Positions 16,142 through 25,240 of a stretch of 64,000 bases of DNA are shown piece by piece. The notes beneath the pieces were generated by a model. That model was not told the DNA's origin and made no database searches. It saw only the letters and a list, made by a program, of their open reading frames with translations. Where the stretch lies: positions 18,481-82,480 of the forward strand of contig JAEWDK010000014.1 in assembly GCA_023390175.1 (NCBI GenBank). Reading direction: 5' to 3'. Origin of the DNA: Bacillota bacterium (GTDB lineage Bacteria; Bacillota; Clostridia; Oscillospirales; Acutalibacteraceae). Position numbers and translations under genes: made by a program. The first letter of the stretch is position 1. Each line of letters begins with the position of its first letter.

Positions 16142-17377
16142 CTACCTGCTTTTCGCAAGGCGCACTTCGGAAACACCCAAAATATAGACGGAGCTTTCGT
16201 CGCAAAGGGTAATCGCCTTGGCGTCGCTGCCCGCACTGCTGCTGCCCTGACTACTCGCCGTGGACGCTGAGTAGAAGTACACCTTTCCGTCAGCCAGTGC
16301 GGCCGCGGTGTCACCGAAAAGTGAAACAGACTTGATTTGCTGTTTGAGCGAAACAGAAGCTGTCGCCTGACCGGCGCTGTTGAGCACGATCAGTTTGCTG
16401 TCTGTGGAATCCTTATACGGAGAAAGGCTCAGCACGGTTCTTCCGGTATCTACATCATATGCAGCAAGCTGAAGCCCTTGATAATCGTAGTCTGTTTTTT
16501 TTCGTGTGTTTGTGTTAATCACCGCGGTCAGCTTGTCGCCGACCGCGACCGCTGTGCCGTCGTCACAGTAAGCGGCGCCAATCATCATATTTTCCGAGTA
16601 AACGGCAAACGGCTCAACCGTTTTGGTATTGCTGAAATCGAGCAGATACACGGCAGAGGTCAGCCCGCCGTCTTTGGCGGAAACCCCGGTTACAACCGCC
16701 CGGGTTCCGTTTGCGTTCAGCGCGGCCGCGGTCGGGTAATAGTCGGAAAACCAGTATTGGAACAAGACCTTGTTGTCGGCCGTATAAGCGGTAAAACATC
16801 CGCAGTAGCCGTCCGCCTGCGTAATCAGGGCATAGCGCCCGTTCGAAGCAAGCGCGCCGGCCAGGATATTTTGCTGTGTCTCCGCTTTCACAATGGTTCC
16901 GCTTTGGCTTTCCAGCTGATACCCCTTGCCGCCCAAATTATAAATCAGCGTTCTTGGGCCGTTCAGCTTCATCACCGGGCTGGAAAAGCTGTGCTGGCGG
17001 CTGATTACTTCCTTCGCTGTGGAATTGAGCACCGTGAGTTCGGTATCCCGGGTCATAACAAGTTCTTTATTTACAGATTTGAAATTGCCGGGGGAAACCA
17101 CGCTCCCGGTAATGTTGTAAGGGTAGCCGTCGCCGGTGCCCATACCGACCACCTGCGTCTGCACCCATTCCACCACATTGGAAGGGGTTAAATTATTGCG
17201 GTTAAACCAAAGCAGCATGGTCACAACACACAGAATCAAAATCACGATAATGCGGTAAACCCAGCCGGGTACGCGGCCCTCGTGCTTTTTTCCGCGGTTT
17301 TTCCTGCGGCGTTCCCGTGGTGCGCTGTGTTTTGCTACATCAATTTCCGCTGTGTCAAAACGCTGCCCGTTGCTCAT
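16142..17377 (-). CDS. DUF5711-family membrane-anchored beta-propeller-like protein
   Basis: 411 residues: a basic cytoplasmic N-terminus (PRERRRKNRGKK), one membrane helix (about 40-60), then an extracytoplasmic region rich in repeated beta-strand pairs of the type ALASNGRYALIT, AALNANGTRAVVTG and LFGDTAAALADGKVYFYS, as in WD40/PQQ-like propellers. It matches DUF5711 proteins of Clostridia as far as I can judge. Function unknown; possibly an envelope sensor or scaffold. Its ATG overlaps the truA stop by four bases, so the two are translationally coupled. Confidence 0.75.
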   Translation of the reverse strand: MSNGQRFDTAEIDVAKHSAPRERRRKNRGKKHEGRVPGWVYRIIVILILCVVTMLLWFNRNNLTPSNVVEWVQTQVVGMGTGDGYPYNITGSVVSPGNFKSVNKELVMTRDTELTVLNSTAKEVISRQHSFSSPVMKLNGPRTLIYNLGGKGYQLESQSGTIVKAETQQNILAGALASNGRYALITQADGYCGCFTAYTADNKVLFQYWFSDYYPTAAALNANGTRAVVTGVSAKDGGLTSAVYLLDFSNTKTVEPFAVYSENMMIGAAYCDDGTAVAVGDKLTAVINTNTRKKTDYDYQGLQLAAYDVDTGRTVLSLSPYKDSTDSKLIVLNSAGQATASVSLKQQIKSVSLFGDTAAALADGKVYFYSASTASSQGSSSAGSDAKAITLCDESSVYILGVSEVRLAKSR

Positions 17378-18126
17378 GATTTCACATCCTCGTAAAAAAC
17401 CCGGTTTAAATATAATCCATAGGGCGGAGCGGTCGGGCCCGCGGCCTTACGGTCTTTTGCTTCAATCACCCCGGCGACATCCTGCGGTTCCAGCTTGCCC
17501 TGCGCCACACGCAGCAGCGTACCGACCATAATACGCACCATATTATAAAGGAATCCGTCAGCCGCGACGGTAAAAAGGACAAGATCCCCCTCGCGTCGCA
17601 CCTCCGCTTTTGTCACGGTACGCGTCATATCGCCGCGCTCGCGGGTGTCCAGTGTACAGAACGAGGTAAAGTCGTGCGCGCCCAGAAAGCAGGCGGCGGC
17701 CCGGTTGAGCCGTTCCAAATCGAGCGGATACCAGTAGTGCAGCGCGCGGCGCTGCAAAAACGGGTCGCGCACCGGATTGTTCCAAATTTGGTACACATAT
17801 TCCTTACCGGTACAGGAGTAGCGCGCGTGAAATTCGGGGGCAACCTCCCGGCAGCCGCGCACCGCAATATCATCGGGTAAAAAGTGGTTCAGCGCACCCA
17901 CCAGCCGTTCGCACGGGATGGTGTGCTCTGTTTTCAGGCTGATGCAGTATTCCCGTGCGTGCACAAAGGAATCGGTGCGGCTGCAGCCTTTGATATCGGG
18001 TTTTTCGCCGAGCACTTTACAAAGCGCCTCCTGAAAAACCTGTTGTACCGCAACGGCATTCTGCTGTATTTGCCAGCCGTGGTAGTTTGCACCGTCGTAG
18101 CAGACAGTCAGCAGCAAATTCCTCAT
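17374..18126 (-). CDS. truA: tRNA pseudouridine(38-40) synthase TruA
   Basis: 250 residues; isomerises uridines 38-40 in the anticodon stem-loop of many tRNAs. The catalytic Asp is D52 in GCSRTDSFVHA, and the FHARYSCTGKEYVYQI and DGFLYNMVRIMVG segments are conserved. The start at 18126 has AGGAG five bases upstream; a longer frame from 18147 has no ribosome site. It follows ecfT, a common gene order in Firmicutes (ecfA1-ecfA2-ecfT-truA). Confidence 0.95.
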   Translation of the reverse strand: MRNLLLTVCYDGANYHGWQIQQNAVAVQQVFQEALCKVLGEKPDIKGCSRTDSFVHAREYCISLKTEHTIPCERLVGALNHFLPDDIAVRGCREVAPEFHARYSCTGKEYVYQIWNNPVRDPFLQRRALHYWYPLDLERLNRAAACFLGAHDFTSFCTLDTRERGDMTRTVTKAEVRREGDLVLFTVAADGFLYNMVRIMVGTLLRVAQGKLEPQDVAGVIEAKDRKAAGPTAPPYGLYLNRVFYEDVKS

Positions 18127-18168
18127 AAAAACTCCTTTTGGCGCCAAACGCCGCGTTTAAAACAGATG

Positions 18169-18984
18169 TTACCGAATTGCGGGCGGAAAGTAAATTCCGC
18201 AGAAAATCACCGCCGCGCAAATCACCGCGGTGCAGCCCACCGCAATCACGTCCCGGCCGGTGGCATGCAGCACCTTCATTTTGGTGCGGCCCTCGCCGCC
18301 GTGGTAGCAGCGGCACTCCATCGCCATGGCAAGGTCGTAGGCACGCCGGAATGAAGAAACGAAAAGCGGAATCAAAATCGGGATGAGCGCCTTGATGCGC
18401 TGCATCAAACCGCCGCTTTCCATATCGGCTCCCCGCGCCTTCTGCGCGCTCATAATCTTGTCGGTCTCCTCCAGCAGGGTCGGCACAAAGCGCAGTGCGA
18501 TGGTCATCATCATGGCAATTTCATGCACCTTAACATGCAGCAGCTTCAGCGGCTTCATAATGCGTTCCAGCGCGTCGGTCAGTTCGGTCGGCGAAGTGGT
18601 GAAGGTCAGCACGGAGCTGAATAAAATCAGGCTGATGATACGGATTGTGATAAAAATAGCGTTGGAAACGCCGCCGGTGGTAATCTGTAAAAAGCCCCAG
18701 CCCCAAATTACGCGCCCGCCGCCGTAGAACAGGTTTAGTATAGAAGTAAAAAGCACGACAAAAATGATTGCCTTCAAGCTTTTAAAATATTGTTTGAGCG
18801 GCACCCCGGAAAGAAGCAGAACCCCTAAAATCAGCGCCACCATAATCAGCAGGCTCTGAAAATTGGACGCGACAAAAATAAAGATGATATAGACAAACGT
18901 AAGCGCGATTTTCACGCGCGGGTCAAGGCGGTGAATCAGGGAGTGCCCCGGAAAATACTGCCCGAGCGTAATATCTCTAACCAT
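18169..18984 (-). CDS. ecfT: ECF transporter transmembrane subunit EcfT
   Basis: 271 residues. The scaffold membrane subunit of group II energy-coupling factor transporters, which joins exchangeable vitamin-binding S components to the two ATPases. It has about five membrane helices and the first coupling motif ARG (QKARGADME); the second cytoplasmic motif region reads MECRCYHGG, a variant. It overlaps the ecfA2 gene by eight bases. No S component is encoded in the window, so substrates cannot be named. Confidence 0.92.
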   Translation of the reverse strand: MVRDITLGQYFPGHSLIHRLDPRVKIALTFVYIIFIFVASNFQSLLIMVALILGVLLLSGVPLKQYFKSLKAIIFVVLFTSILNLFYGGGRVIWGWGFLQITTGGVSNAIFITIRIISLILFSSVLTFTTSPTELTDALERIMKPLKLLHVKVHEIAMMMTIALRFVPTLLEETDKIMSAQKARGADMESGGLMQRIKALIPILIPLFVSSFRRAYDLAMAMECRCYHGGEGRTKMKVLHATGRDVIAVGCTAVICAAVIFCGIYFPPAIR

Positions 18985-19843
18985 TTTCCCGGCCTCCTTT
19001 TTTCAGCAGCGGCATCAGCTGCCGGATTGCCTGCTCGAGCGTGAGCACCGTTGTCACAGGGTAGCCCTTACTCTTTAAAACCGACATAATCTTGGTAATC
19101 TGCGGTACACGCAGGCCGATTTCCTCCAGCTTTTCATCCTGCGCAAACACATTTTTCGTTGTGTCGAACAGCTCCGCTTTTCCGGAGTTCATTACCAGCA
19201 CACGGTCTGCGGTGCGGGCAATATCCTCCATACTGTGGGAAACGAGGATTACGGTGTTGTGCCGGACTTCATGGTAGCTGACAATCTGGCTCAGAAGCAC
19301 ATCGCGGCCGCGCGGGTCAAGCCCCGCCGTGGGCTCGTCCAAAATCAGCACATCCGGGTCCATTGCGATTACCCCGGCAATGGCAACCCGGCGTTTTTCC
19401 CCGCCGGAAAGCTCAAACGGGCTTTTTTCCAGCAGGTCGTCCTTTAAGCCGACGAACTCCGCCGCTTCGCGGGAACGCTTTTCAACCTCCTGACGGCTCA
19501 GTCCCATATTGCCGGGGCCAAAGGCGATATCCTTCAGCACTGTTTCCTCGAAAAGCTGATGCTCCGGGTACTGGAACACCATGCCGACCTGAAAACGCAC
19601 ACTGCGGATTTTTTTCGGTTCCGCCCAAATATCTTTTCCGTTTAAAAGGACGGTGCCGCCGGTGGGGCGCAAAAGCCCGTTCAGCTGTTGAATCAGGGTG
19701 GATTTCCCCGAGCCGGTGTGGCCGATCAGGCCGATAAACTCCCCCTGCTCAATGGAAATATTCACATGATCCACCGCCGTTTTGCAAAACGGGGTTCCTT
19801 CGCCGTAAGTGTATGTTAAATCTTTTGTTTCAATGATAGGCAT
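18977..19843 (-). CDS. ecfA2: ECF transporter ATPase EcfA2
   Basis: A 288-residue ATP-binding subunit with Walker A GHTGSGKST, Q-loop VFQYPEHQLFEETV, signature LSGGEKRRVAIAGV and Walker B LILDEPTAGLDP. The signature LSGGEKRR and the position downstream of ecfA1 point to the A2 paralogue. It forms a heterodimer with EcfA1 and couples to EcfT. Confidence 0.93.
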   Translation of the reverse strand: MPIIETKDLTYTYGEGTPFCKTAVDHVNISIEQGEFIGLIGHTGSGKSTLIQQLNGLLRPTGGTVLLNGKDIWAEPKKIRSVRFQVGMVFQYPEHQLFEETVLKDIAFGPGNMGLSRQEVEKRSREAAEFVGLKDDLLEKSPFELSGGEKRRVAIAGVIAMDPDVLILDEPTAGLDPRGRDVLLSQIVSYHEVRHNTVILVSHSMEDIARTADRVLVMNSGKAELFDTTKNVFAQDEKLEEIGLRVPQITKIMSVLKSKGYPVTTVLTLEQAIRQLMPLLKKGGRENG

Positions 19844-19950
19844 ATGCTTCTCCTAACTGTGCTTCAAGTCAACTGCCACCGGAATCCGGGGCGAAATCAC
19901 CTTTAAAAAGAAACTGCTTGCTCCATAGGCAACGGATTTTAACCCGCGAT

Positions 19951-20796
19951 TCACTTTATTAGAAGCGGTTCCAGCGCCGCCACGCACTCTTCAATATTCA
20001 GCGCGCAGTCCGGCAGGCTGAACCCGCTGGATTTCAGGCGGTAGATGAGCTCGGTCGCCTGCGGCACGTCCAGCTGATGCTGTTTCAGCAGCTCCACCTG
20101 GGAAAACACCTCCCGCGGCGTTCCCTCGGTTAAAATATTGCCGCTGTCCATTACGATCACACGGTCGGCCAGGACAGCTTCATCCATATAATGCGTAATT
20201 AAAATGATCGTAATGCCACTGTCTCGGTTCAGCTTCTGAATGGTGGTGAGCACCTCGGTGCGGCCGCGCGGGTCAAGCATTGCGGTCGGCTCGTCCAATA
20301 CGATACAGTCGGGCTGCATGGCAATAATGCCCGCAATGGCAATGCGCTGCTTTTGCCCGCCGGAAAGCTTGTACGGGGCGTTTAAGCGGAAATCGTACAT
20401 TTCAACAGCCTTCAGCGCATCGTCAACCCTTTGGCGGATTTCGGCGGGAGGAACGCCCAGATTTTCGGGGCCGAACGCAACGTCTTCTTCCACGATGCTT
20501 GCAACAAGCTGGTTGTCGGGGTTTTGCAGAACCAGGCCGACACGGCGGCGTATTTCGTAGAGCACGCTTTCGTCCACCGTGTCCATACCGTCCACAAACA
20601 CCTTGCCGCCGCTGGGCAGCAGCATGGCGTTGAACTGTTTCGCCATGGTGGATTTTCCCGAACCGTTGTGCCCCAAAAGCGCCACAAACTCACCCTTTTG
20701 AATGGTCAGCGAAACGCCGTTGAGCACATCATGCTGCTCGTCCGATTCCGGCTCATCATAAGAAAATGTAACATTTTCCGCCTTAATATAATCCAT
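19951..20796 (-). CDS. ecfA1: ECF transporter ATPase EcfA1
   Basis: A 281-residue ATP-binding subunit with Walker A GHNGSGKST, LQNPDNQLVASIVEEDVAFG, signature LSGGQKQRIAIAGI and Walker B IVLDEPTAMLDP. This is the typical EcfA1 pattern. The gap of about 107 bases to ecfA2 holds no gene that I can see. It follows the methyltransferase gene on the same strand by about 70 bases. Confidence 0.93.
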   Translation of the reverse strand: MDYIKAENVTFSYDEPESDEQHDVLNGVSLTIQKGEFVALLGHNGSGKSTMAKQFNAMLLPSGGKVFVDGMDTVDESVLYEIRRRVGLVLQNPDNQLVASIVEEDVAFGPENLGVPPAEIRQRVDDALKAVEMYDFRLNAPYKLSGGQKQRIAIAGIIAMQPDCIVLDEPTAMLDPRGRTEVLTTIQKLNRDSGITIILITHYMDEAVLADRVIVMDSGNILTEGTPREVFSQVELLKQHQLDVPQATELIYRLKSSGFSLPDCALNIEECVAALEPLLIK

Positions 20797-20865
20797 TTTT
20801 GTACCTGCCTAATTGTATTTCTGTAAATTTGCCGTAAACATTCTGCCAAATAATAAGTCTTTATA

Positions 20866-21732
20866 TCAGTTCCCGCTCTGCCAAATCGCGGTGCTGCCGC
20901 AGGGCAGGACAAGGCCGCTTTCGGTGACCGGCAGGCCGATTTCATCGGAAGAAACGCTGCCGCCGAATTTCTTCTGAATCAGCACGCCCAGAAGATATTC
21001 CATAACCGCCGGAGAAAGGCCGGTGGTGTAGGAATTCAATATGAAAAACAGCGGATTTTCGGAAAGGACGGGAACACACAGTTCCACCAGCGGATAAAGC
21101 TGCTCCTCCAGCTTCCAAACCTCGCCGTTCGGGCCGCGGCCGTAAGACGGCGGGTCCATAATGATTCCGTCATAGGTGTTGCCGCGGCGCTGTTCGCGCT
21201 GTACGAATTTCACGCAGTCATCCACCAGCCAGCGCACCGGGCGGTCGCCCAGTCCGGACGCGGCGGCGTTTTCCCTGGCCCACGCGACCATTCCTTTGGA
21301 AGCGTCCACATGGCAAACCTCCGCGCCCGCTTTTAAACAGGCCAGCGTAGCCGCGCCGGTGTAGCCGAACAGGTTCAGCACCTTTACCGGCCGGTTCGCC
21401 GCCCGGATTTTCTGCATGGCGAAATCCCAGTTTACAGCCTGTTCCGGGAAAATACCGGTGTGCTTGAAGCCCATGGTTTTCAGCTGGAATGTCAGCCCGC
21501 TATATTCAATTTTCCACATGGCCGGTACTTTTTTCAGCTCCTGCCAGCTTCCTCCGCCCGTTTGGGCACGGTGGTAGCGGGCGTGCGCCTGCTTCCACAG
21601 CGGGTTGGTTTTTGGCGTGTCCCATATAATCTGCGGGTCGGGGCGGATGAGGATGATATTCCCCCACCGCTCCAGCCGCTCCCCGCCGGATGTATCGATT
21701 AGTTCGTAGTCCTTCCAGTTTGCTGCTCTCAA
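20866..21732 (-). CDS. Class I SAM-dependent methyltransferase, RlmI-like
   Basis: 288 residues with a Rossmann methyltransferase core: NLFGYTGAATLACLKAGAEV (SAM-binding motif I), then HVDASKG, and the catalytic-type motif DPPSYGRG. This layout is that of the rRNA C5-cytosine methyltransferases related to RlmI/RlmK, but the PUA domain of RlmI is missing. The target base is therefore uncertain, probably in rRNA. It lies between glmM and ecfA1, 28 bases after glmM. Confidence 0.75.
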   Translation of the reverse strand: MRAANWKDYELIDTSGGERLERWGNIILIRPDPQIIWDTPKTNPLWKQAHARYHRAQTGGGSWQELKKVPAMWKIEYSGLTFQLKTMGFKHTGIFPEQAVNWDFAMQKIRAANRPVKVLNLFGYTGAATLACLKAGAEVCHVDASKGMVAWARENAAASGLGDRPVRWLVDDCVKFVQREQRRGNTYDGIIMDPPSYGRGPNGEVWKLEEQLYPLVELCVPVLSENPLFFILNSYTTGLSPAVMEYLLGVLIQKKFGGSVSSDEIGLPVTESGLVLPCGSTAIWQSGN

Positions 21733-21760
21733 AATTTTACCTCAACTATTAATCTATATT

Positions 21761-23110
21761 TTATGCGAGTCTTTCCCGCATTACATCTGCAACAGAATTG
21801 GCAAGCACGCCGATATACTCGTGGTCCTCGCCCTCAATCATCACACGCAGCAGCGGCTCCGTACCGGACGGGCGCACCACAATGCGGCCGTTGCCGCCGA
21901 GTTTTGCCTTTGCCTTTTCGATTGCGTCCTTCACCTCTGTATCGGTGTAGAAACGAAGCTTACCTTCCGGCCCGACCTGCACGTTTACCATAACCTGCGG
22001 GTAGCGGGTCATCAGCGTGGCAAGGCTTGACAGCTTTGCCTGCCGGCGGTGCACGATGCTTAAAAGCTGTGCGGCAGTCAATTCGCCGTCGCCGGTTGTA
22101 GCAAAGTCGCGGAAAATAATATGGCCGCTTTGCTCGCCGCCGAAGTTGTAGCCCTCCTGGAGCATCTCCTCCAGCACATAGCGGTCGCCCACCTTGGTGG
22201 CGGCAAATTTAATTCCGTTTTCATCACAGAAGCGGTTAAAGCCCATGTTTGTCATAATGGTGCCCACGGCGGAATTCTTTGCAAGCTTGCCGCGGCTTTT
22301 CAGGTCCGCCGCACAAATGGCCATCAGAAAATCGCCGTCAACCAGCTGACCCTTTTCGTCCACCGCAAGGCAGCGGTCTGCGTCGCCGTCAAACGCAATA
22401 CCGGCGTCCAGATCATTCTCTTTTACAAACGTCATCAGATTTTCCATATGTGTGGAACCGCAGTTGTCGTTTACATTCACGCCGTCCGGGTTATCCGAAA
22501 GCATAAAGCAGGTCGCGCCCAGCTCGGTAAACAGCTTTTCCGCTGTGCGGCAGGCTGAACCGTTGGCGCAGTCGATGCCGATCTTCATGCCGTCAAGCGC
22601 AAAAGCAACGGAGCTTTTAATATGGTCAATGTAATCGCGCACGGTATTCTGTGCATAGGAAACGCTGCCCACGTCGCCGGCAATCGGGCAGGCGGGCTTT
22701 TCGGCATGGTCGAGCACAATGGCTTCAATCTGTTCTTCCAATGCGTCCGGCAGCTTGTAGCCGTCGCCGCTGAAAATTTTAATGCCGTTGAATTCACAGG
22801 GATTGTGGCTGGCGGTCAGCATTACGCCCGCGTCGGCCTTATACTTCCCCACAAGGAATGCGACCGCGGGGGTCGGCACAACGCCAAGCTGAACCACGTT
22901 TGCGCCGACGGAGCAAAGCCCGGCGGTAATTGCGTTTTCGAGCATATCCGATGAGATACGGGTGTCCTTGCCGATTAAAATCTTCGGGTGGCGGTGGTTT
23001 CCGTCCGTCAGCACCATAGCGGCCGCGCGGCCGATATTCATTGCCATTTCGCAGGTTAATTCGCTGTTTGCAACGCCTCTGACGCCATCGGTTCCAAATA
23101 ATCTGCCCAT
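21761..23110 (-). CDS. glmM: Phosphoglucosamine mutase GlmM
   Basis: 449 residues; interconverts glucosamine-6-phosphate and glucosamine-1-phosphate on the way to UDP-GlcNAc and peptidoglycan. It starts MGRLFGTDGVRG, has the active-site phosphoserine in TASHNP, the metal site DGDADR and the sugar-phosphate loop RPSGTEP near the end. The ATG at 23110 gives the usual family length; the TTG at 23122 lies against the AGGAG site and is not credible. Confidence 0.95.
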   Translation of the reverse strand: MGRLFGTDGVRGVANSELTCEMAMNIGRAAAMVLTDGNHRHPKILIGKDTRISSDMLENAITAGLCSVGANVVQLGVVPTPAVAFLVGKYKADAGVMLTASHNPCEFNGIKIFSGDGYKLPDALEEQIEAIVLDHAEKPACPIAGDVGSVSYAQNTVRDYIDHIKSSVAFALDGMKIGIDCANGSACRTAEKLFTELGATCFMLSDNPDGVNVNDNCGSTHMENLMTFVKENDLDAGIAFDGDADRCLAVDEKGQLVDGDFLMAICAADLKSRGKLAKNSAVGTIMTNMGFNRFCDENGIKFAATKVGDRYVLEEMLQEGYNFGGEQSGHIIFRDFATTGDGELTAAQLLSIVHRRQAKLSSLATLMTRYPQVMVNVQVGPEGKLRFYTDTEVKDAIEKAKAKLGGNGRIVVRPSGTEPLLRVMIEGEDHEYIGVLANSVADVMRERLA

Positions 23111-23201
23111 AAAAAGAAACAACTCCTACAATTTTATTTTTATATTGTCTTATCAGCACAATGCCGTAAGTCAAAGTCACAAGCTGCATTTTATATATGA
23201 T

Positions 23202-23264
23202 TCACCAAAGGTACATATCGATTACCGGTTCTTTGTTAAGCGGCACCACATAATCCACTGGCAT
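23202..23264 (-). CDS. Possible 20-residue small protein between ruvB and glmM
   Basis: ATG at 23264 opens a 20-codon frame (MPVDYVVPLNKEPVIDMYLW) nine bases downstream of GAGG, starting 12 bases after the ruvB stop codon, so it could be translated by coupling. It has no recognisable domain and no evident membrane segment. It may equally be a chance frame; conservation in relatives would decide. Confidence 0.3.
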   Translation of the reverse strand: MPVDYVVPLNKEPVIDMYLW

Positions 23265-23275
23265 GTTTTAATTCC

Positions 23276-24328
23276 TCAAAACAGCTTTTGCTGCGGGCTT
23301 TCCTCCACGCTCGGCGGCGTTAAGCCCAGGTGCAGGTAAGCGGCGCGCGTGACGCAGCGGCCGCGCGGAGTACGGCTTAAAAATCCGATTTGCATTAAGT
23401 ACGGTTCATAAACGTCCTCAAGGGTAATCGCTTCCTCGCCGATTGCGGCGGCAAGTGTTTCCAGCCCCACCGGCCCGCCGTTGTAGAACTGAATCAAAGT
23501 GGAAAGCATGCGGCGGTCATTCGCATCCAGCCCGATTTCGTCGATTTCCAGCCGGTCCAATCCGATTTTCGCGGACTCATACGTGATGACGCCGCCGCTC
23601 ATGACCTGAGCAAAGTCGCGCACCCGTTTTAACAGCCGGTTTGCAATACGCGGCGTTCCGCGCGAGCGGGAGGCAATTTCCAGCGCGCCGTCCGTTTCGA
23701 TTGGGATATCGAGGATTTTTGCGCTGCGGGTCACGATTTTAGAAAGCTCCAGCGGCGAGTACATTTCAAGCCGGAGCACCACACCGAAGCGGTCGCGCAG
23801 CGGCGCGCTGAGCTGCCCCGCGCGCGTAGTGGCGCCCACCAAAGTAAACTTTGGCAGCGGCAAGTGGTACGAAGCCGCCATCTGCCCTTTCCCGGTGATA
23901 ATGTCGAGTGCGAAGTCCTCCATTGCAGGGTAGAGAATTTCCTCCACACTGCGGGAAAGGCGGTGCACTTCGTCGATAAACAGCACGTCACCCGGGTTCA
24001 GGTTGGTAAGCAGCGCCGCCAAATCGCCCGGCTTTTCAATTGCAGGGCCGGAGGTAATGCGGAAATTCACATTCAGCTCGTTTGCAATAATCCCCGCCAG
24101 TGTGGTTTTTCCGAGCCCCGGGGGGCCGTAAAGAAGCACATGGTCGAGCGACTCTTTCCGCTGCTTTGCCGCTTCGATAAAGACGGAAAGATTCTCCTTG
24201 ACCTTTTCCTGTCCGATATATTCCGTAAGCACTTTCGGGCGGAGGGGGTTTTCCACCTCCGCGTCCTCCGGTACATACTCCGGCGCAACCATGCGGTTTT
24301 CAAAATCATATTCATTTTCAGAGTCCAT
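23276..24328 (-). CDS. ruvB: Holliday junction branch-migration motor RuvB
   Basis: A 350-residue AAA+ helicase that drives branch migration with RuvA. Walker A is GPPGLGKT, Walker B LFIDEVHRL, sensor ATTRAG, arginine finger LRDRFG, and the C-terminal winged helix ends GFLSRTPRGR. The ATG at 24328 has AGGTGA about ten bases upstream; the GTG at 24340 has no ribosome site. Encoded downstream of ruvC and ruvA but separated from ruvA by a repeat of about 280 bases. Confidence 0.95.
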   Translation of the reverse strand: MDSENEYDFENRMVAPEYVPEDAEVENPLRPKVLTEYIGQEKVKENLSVFIEAAKQRKESLDHVLLYGPPGLGKTTLAGIIANELNVNFRITSGPAIEKPGDLAALLTNLNPGDVLFIDEVHRLSRSVEEILYPAMEDFALDIITGKGQMAASYHLPLPKFTLVGATTRAGQLSAPLRDRFGVVLRLEMYSPLELSKIVTRSAKILDIPIETDGALEIASRSRGTPRIANRLLKRVRDFAQVMSGGVITYESAKIGLDRLEIDEIGLDANDRRMLSTLIQFYNGGPVGLETLAAAIGEEAITLEDVYEPYLMQIGFLSRTPRGRCVTRAAYLHLGLTPPSVEESPQQKLF

Positions 24329-24439
24329 ATTTTTATTCACCTACATTTTTGCTGCCGCAAAGCAACGGCTGTGCAAATCAAATTTTACTTTATATTCATG
24401 AACAAATCAGAAAGTTTTCATAAAGTTTTTCTGATTTTC

Positions 24440-24605
24440 TATTACTTCCCTCGATTCGGCTTCGCCTGTACCCTTTTGTCGCTATTAGGGGAATCACCCT
24501 TACCGATGGAACCTTTCTCAGCCTCCCTCACAGAGGGAGGTGGCTTCGCAAAGCCGGAGGGAGTTCATTCCCGATTGTTCATTATTAATTGTTAATTGTT
24601 CATTG
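24440..24605. repeat. Hairpin repeat between ruvA and ruvB (MITE-like)
   Basis: Contains CCTCCCTC-ACA-GAGGGAGG, then GGCTTCGCAAAGCCGGAGGGAG, and a low-complexity tail of ATTGTTCATT / TTAATTGTTAATTGTTCATTG units. Segments of this kind (AGCCTCCCTCACAGAGGGAGG...) are, from memory, dispersed in many Oscillospirales genomes as non-autonomous repeats. There is no ORF. It interrupts what is normally a tight ruvC-ruvA-ruvB operon. Confidence 0.6.
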
Positions 24606-24610
24606 TTGAT

Positions 24611-25213
24611 TTATTTCATGCCGCTACCCATCGCTTTGAGCGACTGGCGGATGAGTTCTTCCACCGGAAGGGACGAATCAAAGCGGGCAACCAGCGCGGC
24701 GGCGTCCGACGGGGAATACCCCAGCACGGCAAGCGCGCTGACCGCGGCCCCGGCGTTGGAGGAAGCCGAAACAATACCGGCGGGCGTAAAATCCCCCCCG
24801 CTCGTCTGCATTCCTTTTACCTTGTCTTTTAACTCCAGCGTAATCCGCTGGGCAAGCTTTGCCCCAACACCGCTGGCACGGGTTAAAGTTTTGCTGTCAC
24901 CGGTCGCAATCGCCATGGCAACCTGTTCCGGCGCTAGCTCCGACAGGATGGCAAGCCCGACCTTTGGGCCGACACCGCTGACCCCGGTCAGCATTTTAAA
25001 GCAGTTCAGTTCGCTCATGGTTGCAAAGCCGAACAGGTCGAGCGCGTCCTCGCGCACATTCAAATGGGTATAAAGCGTAACCTGCTCGCCCAGCTTTGGC
25101 AGCGCGCGCTGCGTGCTGAGGGTCGTCAAACATTTGAACCCGACGCCGCCGCATTCCACGACCGTGACGCCCGGTTCCGTATGCGTTAAAGTTCCTTTTA
25201 CACTGTAAAACAT
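24611..25213 (-). CDS. ruvA: Holliday junction DNA-binding subunit RuvA
   Basis: 200 residues; tetrameric Holliday-junction binder that loads RuvB. The N-terminal OB fold (MFYSVKGTLTH, DLFGFATMSELNCF) is followed by tandem helix-hairpin-helix motifs (LTGVSGVGPKVGLAIL and RASGVGAKLAQRITLELKDK) and a C-terminal RuvB-binding UBA-like domain ending AMGSGMK. It follows ruvC by 27 bases. Confidence 0.95.
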   Translation of the reverse strand: MFYSVKGTLTHTEPGVTVVECGGVGFKCLTTLSTQRALPKLGEQVTLYTHLNVREDALDLFGFATMSELNCFKMLTGVSGVGPKVGLAILSELAPEQVAMAIATGDSKTLTRASGVGAKLAQRITLELKDKVKGMQTSGGDFTPAGIVSASSNAGAAVSALAVLGYSPSDAAALVARFDSSLPVEELIRQSLKAMGSGMK

Positions 25214-25240
25214 TTTTACCGCTCCTGTGTGTTAATTTGC

